Source: Candidatus Altarchaeota archaeon (GTDB lineage: Archaea > Altiarchaeota > Altiarchaeia > IMC4 > SCGC-AAA252-I15). From it: a stretch of 19,887 nt of DNA. Position 1 is the stretch's first letter. Every line of letters begins with the position of its first letter. This document shows, in pieces, positions 14,412 to 19,887 of the stretch. A program made the translations under genes and the position numbers. The stretch spans positions 1 through 19,887 of the forward strand of contig JAPKXP010000113.1 of the NCBI GenBank assembly GCA_026394745.1, written 5' to 3'. Below the pieces are notes generated by a model, which had not been told where the DNA came from, ran no database searches, and saw only the letters and a program-made list of their open reading frames with translations.

Positions 14412-14664
14412 GTAACGTTAAATTATTAAACAACCCCGATATTAAAGTTCCCCGAAAAAGTTCCATATATTTTTGGAGTTCCTTGACTGTCTCTTCCAGT
14501 TCTTTGAAAAAAAGTTGGCTTGGGTGGTGTATTGATGGAGAATGCCAACCTACCGTTGAACGTCAGGAATAGGATTGTTGCTTTTGGTTGGTGTCGAATG
14601 AGTATTAAACGGATTGGCTAGGCGATGAGCGAGAGGCAACTTATGCTTCAATAAAAAATCCACC
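14412..14664. other. Non-coding or decayed stretch after the GT4 remnant
   Basis: About 250 bases with no credible gene. The part nearest the radical SAM gene is its promoter. On the - strand 14449-14508 could encode a charged coiled-coil-like scrap beginning FKELEETVKELQKY, without start or recognisable context. A 28-codon + strand frame from 14535 has no support. I read it as degraded coding DNA. Confidence 0.45.
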
Positions 14665-14816
14665 CTAACGGGTGTCATCTGCAAGTCCTGTAAACAAACC
14701 ATAATGTCCCTCATGCTGGACTTCATGCTCTTTGACAAGACGTTCCGCAGCTCAACAACATATCTCTGCATCCCTCTCTGCGTGTTGAAGGAAGCGCACG
14801 TAAGGCATATCCTCAT
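14665..14816 (-). pseudogene. Remnant of a GT4 glycosyltransferase (N-terminal fragment, frameshifted)
   Basis: From ATG 14816 the translation MRICLTCASFNTQRGMQRYV then VEL aligns with the start of the intact GT4 at 12871 (MKILLTSTVFYKQEGIYRYVVEL). Just after VEL one base is missing relative to the intact gene. If the frame is restored it reads AERLVKEHEV, against AERFVKEHEV in the intact protein. At DNA level 14717-14738 is identical to 12771-12792. The frame then runs into TAG at 14665, and the remaining 330 or so codons of a GT4 are gone. A GGTGG ribosome binding site is still present six bases before the ATG, and the methyltransferase stop is 11 bases upstream. This was therefore once the gene following the methyltransferase in an operon. 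Confidence 0.8.
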
Positions 14817-14827
14817 CTCTTGCCACC

Positions 14828-15418
14828 CTATGTCTTCTTGAGTTTCACTACAATGATTATGTCGAAGGCTAGACAGGAAAGAGGCACCTTGAAGTAGTGG
14901 CTCGTCCAGGGTATCTTGCCTATGGAGTTGTTCTCCGTAATCTCGTATCCTGCCTTCTCGAGAAAGCAGCGGAATGTTGTATAATCCCAAAACTGTGTGT
15001 GGTCTGGGCTAATCCATGCGAATGGTGTTTTACCCAGCAGGCCGTAGATGTGCCATAAAAACCAGTTTACGTTAGGCGTGAGCAACACAAGCCTGCCGTC
15101 GGGCTTCAGGTTAGCCTTGACTTTATTCAGTACTGCCAGCGGGTTCTCGAGGTGTTCAATCAGGCTAGTCATAGCGATAGTATCGAACTGGCCTAAATTT
15201 TTGGTGTTGTACTTCTCGATGTCTCCTTGCACTACGTTCAAGCCTTTTTCAACACATTCTTTAACTCGGTCTGGGTCCAATTCTATACCATAAACTTCCA
15301 TACCCGAGGATTTTAACCTGGCTAAAAGCTTTCCCCTGCCGCAGCCGATGTCCAAAACACGGTTTCCCTTAACCAAAGGCAGGGCATACGCCCACTCCTC
15401 TTTATCAAATTCGCCCAT
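14828..15418 (-). CDS. Class I SAM-dependent methyltransferase
   Basis: A methyltransferase of 196 residues from ATG 15418. Motif I VLDIGCGRGKLLARL is near 21-35, then the acidic Glu ending motif II (GIELDPDRV), GDIEKY, TSLIEHLENPLAVL in the motif IV region, and LKPDGRLVLLTPN. This is the UbiE/type-11 pattern often found in glycan clusters, where such enzymes methylate sugar hydroxyls or carboxyls. A GTG at 15427 would add three residues, but it belongs to GAGGTG, which sits six bases before the ATG as a ribosome binding site. The gene begins two bases after... overlapping the upstream GT4 stop region (GT4 ends at 15420), so the two are coupled. The C-terminus (FDIIIVVKLKKT) looks complete for a short family member. 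Confidence 0.88.
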   Translation of the reverse strand: MGEFDKEEWAYALPLVKGNRVLDIGCGRGKLLARLKSSGMEVYGIELDPDRVKECVEKGLNVVQGDIEKYNTKNLGQFDTIAMTSLIEHLENPLAVLNKVKANLKPDGRLVLLTPNVNWFLWHIYGLLGKTPFAWISPDHTQFWDYTTFRCFLEKAGYEITENNSIGKIPWTSHYFKVPLSCLAFDIIIVVKLKKT

Positions 15419-15419
15419 A

Positions 15420-16616
15420 TCATACACCTCTTACGCTCTCGTAGACTTTTATCGTTCCTGAGGCCATCTTGCTTATGCTGAATTTTTCCTCAACGGTCTT
15501 TAATGCGTTATCTCCAAGACGTTTTGCAAGCTCCTTGTCTCCGAGTACCTCCTCAATTCTATCTGCTAGTTCCTCGATGTTTCCTGGTTCAACAAACAAG
15601 CCGTTAAACCCATCCTGGATAATGTTTTTCAACCCTCCTATTCTCGAGGCGACGGGCGGCTTGCCACAGGACATCGCCTCGGCAACTACAAGCCCATATG
15701 CCTCAACATATAGTGTTGGCTGCACAAATACATCGCAGAGGTTGTAGTAGTCTTTAAGCTCATCATCTGGTATCCATCCTGCAAATGTCACATGCTCCTC
15801 GAGCTTCAGATCATGCGTTAATTTTTCAAGGTTTTTCCTGTAAGGTCCTTTTCCAACGACAATAAGATGAGTCTCTGGTATCCTGTCCACCACTTTTCTA
15901 AGTGCTTTAATAAGGTTTTGGATTCCCTTCCGCCTATGCAGTACTGAAACACTAAGCAGTATTTTTTTACCCTGAAATTTTCCTTTCAATCTGCTTTCGG
16001 ATGGTTTGAATTTTTCGGTGTCTATTCCGTTATACACTACCCTCACCTTACTCTTGTTTATCTTGAACTCATCCAAAATGTTATCTGCTACATCCTTACT
16101 AACTGCTATCAATGCGTCGCTTTCCTCAACCATCCTTCTAATTAGGTAAAAGTGGGTAAACAAGTGAAAAATTATTCTCGGGAAGATCATTAAACTTAAA
16201 CCTTGCTTTAAATCACCTTTTATCTCGTTGTATGGTGTCCTTATCTCGCTGTATGGCGTGCCATGCAATGTAGTAACTAACGGCACACCCAGCTTTTGCT
16301 TTAAGCCGTCTTTTATGTAATAGAAAGCAGAAAATACTTGGCTGTGTATCACATCAAATTTCTTCTCGGCATGCAGTTGCTCGAGCTTTCTAATGCTCTC
16401 GCGACCCAATGGTTTTTTGCTTGTAGGATAAACATCAACATAGTGTACTTCAACACCTTCTATGACCTCTTTTTTAATTCCTTTAGGATGCCTACTTGTT
16501 ATAACAACAATGTCATGCCCGGCTTTAGCCATGCCCTTCGCAAGGTCAAAGGAATGAACCTCCATACCGCCCCATACATGAACTGGGAGCAACATTGCAA
16601 ACATACAAACCCGCAT
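15420..16616 (-). CDS. Glycosyltransferase, family 4
   Basis: A GT4 enzyme of 398 residues. The N-terminus MRVCMFAMLLPVHVWGGMEVHSFDLAKGM carries the Gly-Gly acceptor loop. The donor domain has LLSVSVLHRRKGIQNLIKAL at 220-239, VVGKGPYRKNLEKL near 253-266 and the E-x7-E pair Glu305/Glu313 in YVEAYGLVVAEAMSCGKPPVAS. Residues 120-133 hold a tandem seven-residue duplication (TPYSEIR/TPYNEIK) that is also visible in the DNA at 16221-16259. GGATGAGGAG lies six bases before the ATG, a strong ribosome binding site. The 56-base gap upstream contains an AT-rich box (CATTTATTTA). It precedes and is coupled to the methyltransferase gene. By eye it is more A+T-rich than asnB or the + arm genes. Confidence 0.92.
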   Translation of the reverse strand: MRVCMFAMLLPVHVWGGMEVHSFDLAKGMAKAGHDIVVITSRHPKGIKKEVIEGVEVHYVDVYPTSKKPLGRESIRKLEQLHAEKKFDVIHSQVFSAFYYIKDGLKQKLGVPLVTTLHGTPYSEIRTPYNEIKGDLKQGLSLMIFPRIIFHLFTHFYLIRRMVEESDALIAVSKDVADNILDEFKINKSKVRVVYNGIDTEKFKPSESRLKGKFQGKKILLSVSVLHRRKGIQNLIKALRKVVDRIPETHLIVVGKGPYRKNLEKLTHDLKLEEHVTFAGWIPDDELKDYYNLCDVFVQPTLYVEAYGLVVAEAMSCGKPPVASRIGGLKNIIQDGFNGLFVEPGNIEELADRIEEVLGDKELAKRLGDNALKTVEEKFSISKMASGTIKVYESVRGV

Positions 16617-16672
16617 ATCTAACTCCTCATCCTAACAAATTACTTTTTTACCCTAAATAAATGACTGCTTAC

Positions 16673-17767
16673 TCACAGCTTTTTCATATGTTCTCTAAGT
16701 TTTTTGATTAAAATCTTCCAGTCGTACTCCTCCTCTGCTTTTTCCCTTGCTTTCGCACCCATTTCCCCGGCGGCAGCCCGGTTCCGGTAAACCCACAGTA
16801 TCGCCTCTGCAATGGAATTCGGGTCCCCTGGCTTTGTCAGAAGACCAAGTTCCCCGTTGTTCAGAACGCGGTCCAGTTCACCGACCCTGGAGGCAACAAT
16901 CGGTTTGCCTGATGCCATGTACTCGAAAACCTTTACGTTGCTTTGGTATCGTATGCCGGGCAAGTCCTCGAATGGTGCAACCAAAACATCTGCAGTCTTT
17001 ATCAGCTCTGGCAGGGAATCATGCTTTACCATACCCTCAAAAGCGAAAAATTCCCTCAGCCCTCTTTTGTTGACTATGCTCTTCAGCTCCTCAAGTTTGT
17101 CTCCACCACCTACAACGATGAAAACAAAATCTTTGACTGAATTGCGCATCTTATCTGCTGTTTCAACAAGAGGCAGTATGTGTTTTATCTTGAATAGCAT
17201 GCCGACATACATCACCCTGAAACCATGGTGTCTGTCTCCAGCGGGCTTGAAAACCGAAGTGTCAGCGCCATTAGGTATGTAAAGTGTTTTACCGTGTAAT
17301 CCCTTCGGTATCTTCTCGTCTCTAGTCAGGTGGTTGCCGTAGACTATAAGCGAGGATGTTCTGAAGGCGACTTGGGCGAGGAACGTAGTCAACAGTATCT
17401 TCCATACCGGCTCGTCGTTGTCCTCCAGTGTTGCTGGGTCCCACTCGTCGCAGTCGAAGACTATCGGCCTTCCGGTTATCAGATGGTACGCTAGGGCAGG
17501 CGGTAGCGTGAACAAGTGCGGTTTCAGAAATACTACTGCGATGGGTTTCCACCGGAACAGGGTGACGACACACTTAACCCACCATTCTGGCAGCAGAAGG
17601 AAGGATTTCTGGTTTATGGGAAAATAAAACCAGTCTCTCTCCTCTGAGGTGCCGTACTTGTCGCTCTTCGGCAGAATAAGCTTCCTGCCTTCGACGTATT
17701 CTGAAAGGTGAATGAGCCTGCTCGTGCTCGCCCCCGCCTCCGAGAAGGGTGTAATGAATGCAATCAT
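16673..17767 (-). CDS. Glycosyltransferase, family 4, divergent
   Basis: A 364-residue GT-B protein. MIAFITPFSEAGASTSRLIHLSEYV opens the acceptor domain. VMYVGMLFKIKHILPLVE at about 185-202 and VVGGGDKLEELKSIV at 218-232 belong to the donor domain. The usual E-x7-E is altered: the segment PGIRYQSNVKVFEYMASGKPIVASR keeps only the second glutamate (Glu282), as in GT4 branches with a P-x-K-x-F/L-E-Y motif. It starts with an ATG overlapping the asnB stop (ATGA at 17764-17767), so the pair is translationally coupled. A residue run FDCDEWDPATLED near 104-116 is notably acidic and may be a substrate loop. Specific sugar unknown. Confidence 0.88.
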   Translation of the reverse strand: MIAFITPFSEAGASTSRLIHLSEYVEGRKLILPKSDKYGTSEERDWFYFPINQKSFLLLPEWWVKCVVTLFRWKPIAVVFLKPHLFTLPPALAYHLITGRPIVFDCDEWDPATLEDNDEPVWKILLTTFLAQVAFRTSSLIVYGNHLTRDEKIPKGLHGKTLYIPNGADTSVFKPAGDRHHGFRVMYVGMLFKIKHILPLVETADKMRNSVKDFVFIVVGGGDKLEELKSIVNKRGLREFFAFEGMVKHDSLPELIKTADVLVAPFEDLPGIRYQSNVKVFEYMASGKPIVASRVGELDRVLNNGELGLLTKPGDPNSIAEAILWVYRNRAAAGEMGAKAREKAEEEYDWKILIKKLREHMKKL

Positions 17768-19677
17768 CCTTGGGTCAAGTAGTCTATGTCTAGTTTCGGC
17801 CTAAATACGTCTTCAGACTCGATGTAGATTCTGTTCCAGACTTCGAAGGCTGTCATGTTCCAAAGCTGCCTCATGTAGTACAGCCTGGAACTCTCGTAGC
17901 CTTCTAGCGCCTTCTTCACGTAGTCCCTGCGGAATAACCTGCTCTTGTAGAGTATCCCCTCGATAATGCCTTTGTTCTCTCCTGAAAACCACTCGTCTAT
18001 CGGAACGAAGAACCTCTGCTTCTTTCGCTCTGCGATGTTCTTCGGGAGAATCTTCCTCGCCGCCTTCCTGAATACGTACTTGTCTTTCAGCATGTGCAGC
18101 TTCAGATTGTCCGGCATCCGCGTCGTAAGCTCTACAATCCTCTGGTCCAGGTGCGGCTCCCTGCATTCGATTGAGTGGGCCATCGTCATCTTGTCAGCCT
18201 TCATCAGGAAGTCGTCAGGCAGAGTCGCCTTGATGTCGAAGAGCAGCATCTGGTCCATGATGGTCCCCTTGTTGAAGTAGTTTTCCTTCGCCCAGGAAAC
18301 CAGTTTGCTTTTCTCCTTGACTTCGCTCGTGTATAGTGATTCCTTCTCATTCTCCGTAACGACTGAAACGAGCTTCATGTACCTCTCGCAGTCGTCTACT
18401 GTGTCAATAACGTCCTTAAACCTCTTCAAGCCTTCTTCACCCAGTTGTCCGGCGTACCTGAACATGTTGTTCAACACAGGCTTCGGCGTCGCCCTCACCG
18501 CGCTGAACACGAGACCGTTCAAAGCTTTAGGCACTATGCTCCTGTAGCAGCCGAGCATCCTCATCAGCTTAACGTGCTCGTATCCTGCGTAAAGCTCGTC
18601 AGGGCCGTCGCCGCACAATATGACCGGGACGTTGTTGTCTCTCGCAAGCTTTGAGACGTAATAGATCGGGATGTTGGCGGTGTCGCCGACCGGTTCGTCC
18701 GAATGCCATGTTATCTCAGGCAGGACGTTCATGCTCTTCAAGTCCACGACCACCTCTTTGTGGTCTGTGCCGTAGTGTTCGGCGACCTCCCTCGCCTTGC
18801 CTCTCTCGTCGTGCGCCCCGCCGAAGCCTACGGAGAAAGTCTTCACCGGCTCTTTCACCATATTGCTCATGAGCGCGGTTACGAAGCTGCTGTCTACGCC
18901 GCCGCTGAGGAACACGCCGAGAGGCACGTCGCTCATCAGCCTTATCCTGACCGATTCTTCAGTCAGCCTGTACAGTTCATTCACGAAGTAGCTTTCGCTT
19001 TTTTCTATTGGCTTAAGTTGTACGTTCCAGTACTCTTTCGTCTCCGCCCTGCCGTTCGAAAAAGTCAGGACGTGTCCCGGCTGCAGCCTGTAGATGCCCT
19101 CAAACATCGTCTCCGGGCCGGGCACGAACCTGAGCGACATGAAGTTGTGCAGCGCGTTTTTGTTAACCTTCCTTTCCACGTTAGGGTGTTGTATCACGCT
19201 CTTTATCTCGCTCGCGAAAACGATTTGATTGTTGACTACCGTGTAATACAATGGTTTCTTTCCGATCCTGTCTCTGGCAAGCAAAATCTTTTTCCGCTTC
19301 ACATCCCAGATTGCGAAGGCGAACATCCCGCGCAGCTCGTCAACCAGCGCGTCGCCCTTCTCCTCGTAGAGGTGGACGAGAACCTCGGTGTCGGTGTGGG
19401 ACTTGAACTTATGCCCCCTCTGCTCCAGGCCCTTTTTCAGCTCCTGGAAGTTGTACACCTCGCCGTTGTAGACAACCCACACAGTCTCGTCCTCGTTAGA
19501 CATCGGCTGCCTGCCCTTCTCGCTCAAGTCTATTATGCTGAGCCTCCGGTGCCCCAGGCTGACGCCACCGCCGGAATAATATCCCTTATCATCAGGCCCG
19601 CGATGCTCTAACACATCAGTCATGCGCCTGAGGACTCCTTCGTCTCCGTCTCCCGTGAAACCGCAAATCCCGCACAT
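17764..19677 (-). CDS. asnB: AsnB-type glutamine-dependent amidotransferase (asparagine synthetase family)
   Basis: The 637-residue protein has two intact domains. The N-terminal Ntn glutaminase begins with the catalytic Cys2 (MCGICGFTG) and has HRGPDD, LGHRRLSIIDLS, YNGEVYNF and DTEVL, the glutamine pocket. The synthetase domain from about 230 has the PP-loop LSGGVDSS at 257-264, FSVGF, and CGDGPDELYAGYEH. The standard reaction is aspartate plus glutamine and ATP to asparagine. Paralogues inside polysaccharide loci (WbpS-like) instead amidate uronic acids. The position here, coupled to a GT4 and after a GT2, allows either. It starts at the ATG giving Cys at position 2 after processing, which fixes the start. 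TTTTTTCTTTT just upstream may end the preceding GT2 transcript. Confidence 0.93.
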   Translation of the reverse strand: MCGICGFTGDGDEGVLRRMTDVLEHRGPDDKGYYSGGGVSLGHRRLSIIDLSEKGRQPMSNEDETVWVVYNGEVYNFQELKKGLEQRGHKFKSHTDTEVLVHLYEEKGDALVDELRGMFAFAIWDVKRKKILLARDRIGKKPLYYTVVNNQIVFASEIKSVIQHPNVERKVNKNALHNFMSLRFVPGPETMFEGIYRLQPGHVLTFSNGRAETKEYWNVQLKPIEKSESYFVNELYRLTEESVRIRLMSDVPLGVFLSGGVDSSFVTALMSNMVKEPVKTFSVGFGGAHDERGKAREVAEHYGTDHKEVVVDLKSMNVLPEITWHSDEPVGDTANIPIYYVSKLARDNNVPVILCGDGPDELYAGYEHVKLMRMLGCYRSIVPKALNGLVFSAVRATPKPVLNNMFRYAGQLGEEGLKRFKDVIDTVDDCERYMKLVSVVTENEKESLYTSEVKEKSKLVSWAKENYFNKGTIMDQMLLFDIKATLPDDFLMKADKMTMAHSIECREPHLDQRIVELTTRMPDNLKLHMLKDKYVFRKAARKILPKNIAERKKQRFFVPIDEWFSGENKGIIEGILYKSRLFRRDYVKKALEGYESSRLYYMRQLWNMTAFEVWNRIYIESEDVFRPKLDIDYLTQG

Positions 19678-19681
19678 TCTC

Positions 19682-19694
19682 CAAAAGAAAAAAT
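19682..19694 (-). terminator. Possible oligo-T terminator after the GT2 gene
   Basis: On the - strand the 24-base gap between the GT2 stop and the asnB ATG holds GATTTTTTCTTTT. Oligo-T tracts end transcription in archaea, but the tract is so close to asnB that it may simply be leader sequence. Confidence 0.3.
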
Positions 19695-19701
19695 CAGGAC
19701 T

Positions 19702-19887
19702 CTAGTTTATGGTCTCCCTGACGGTGTAGTCCGTCTCGACCCCGCTGCTGTAGTAAGTCCTAATCTGTATCTCCACTATGAACCCGAAGATTATGAACTG
19801 GAGGCCTATCACCGGAAGCATGACCGACAGAAGCAGCATCGGGCCGACGTTCAATGGCACCTTCAGGTAGAGGAACTCAACCAGGAC
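19702..19887 (-). CDS. GT2 polyprenol-phosphate glycosyltransferase, C-terminal end (partial)
   Basis: Reading in from the window edge on the - strand, 61 codons end in TAG at 19704-19702. The fragment has one long hydrophobic run (GPMLLLSVMLPVIGLQFIIFGFIVEI) followed by QIRTYYSSG and a short tail ending YTVRETIN. This matches the end of DPM1/GtrB-like glycosyltransferases, which carry two C-terminal membrane helices after the GT2 domain and close with a RxYY...Y.V.E motif. Such enzymes load a sugar onto polyprenyl phosphate or act on lipid-linked sugars. The catalytic domain is outside the window, so the call depends on the tail alone. Confidence 0.65.
   Translation of the reverse strand, partial: VLVEFLYLKVPLNVGPMLLLSVMLPVIGLQFIIFGFIVEIQIRTYYSSGVETDYTVRETIN

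Noticed and set aside
14535..14621. 28-codon + strand frame
   Set aside because: Too short, no binding site, sits in degraded DNA.
18703..19611. 302-codon open frame on the + strand
   Set aside because: Antisense to asnB, rich in Val/His/Arg as expected from a mirror of GC-biased codons; no motif.

Overview
This is archaeal DNA. The evidence is an MCM replicative helicase, the archaeal-type ribosomal proteins eL40 and eS17, an archaeal initiator tRNA-Met, a PIN/KH ATPase of the PINA type, a presenilin-like A22 protease, TATA-box promoters and GGTG-type ribosome binding sites. I cannot place the genus from sequence alone. The compact gene order and small proteins would fit an uncultivated DPANN or euryarchaeal lineage, but that is inference.

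Positions 1-7000 are housekeeping. On the + strand lie the 3' end of a PINA-like ATPase gene, then a tight MCM / zinc-ribbon protein / presenilin-like protease operon. Next come an initiator tRNA-Met (- strand), eL40 (+), and a translationally coupled pair made of a membrane-anchored OB-fold protein and a Cas4-like nuclease. eS17, an SppA-type protease and tRNA-Gly(GCC) follow on the - strand. Both tRNA genes have a broken copy of their own 3' end 80-150 bases downstream. The tRNA-Met fragment supplies the stop codon of the A22 protease gene, whose C-terminus lacks the expected last membrane helix and PAL motif.

Positions 6989-19887 are a surface-glycan locus with two arms that converge at 11742/11744. 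The + arm holds an AglH-like GlcNAc-1-phosphate transferase, a GT4 glycosyltransferase, a HddA-like GHMP sugar kinase and a Wzx-like flippase. The - arm, in transcription order, holds the end of a GT2 polyprenol-phosphate glycosyltransferase, an AsnB-type amidotransferase, two GT4 enzymes, a SAM methyltransferase, a decayed GT4 fragment, a B12-type radical SAM protein and another GT4. Together they could make, decorate and flip a lipid-linked oligosaccharide. No oligosaccharyltransferase is visible in the window.

The most useful leads are the truncated protease at a tRNA-fragment junction, the OB-fold/Cas4-like pair, the frameshifted GT4 pseudogene, and the possible glycan- or lipid-modifying roles of the radical SAM and AsnB proteins. 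No CRISPR array, transposase, integrase or rRNA is present.
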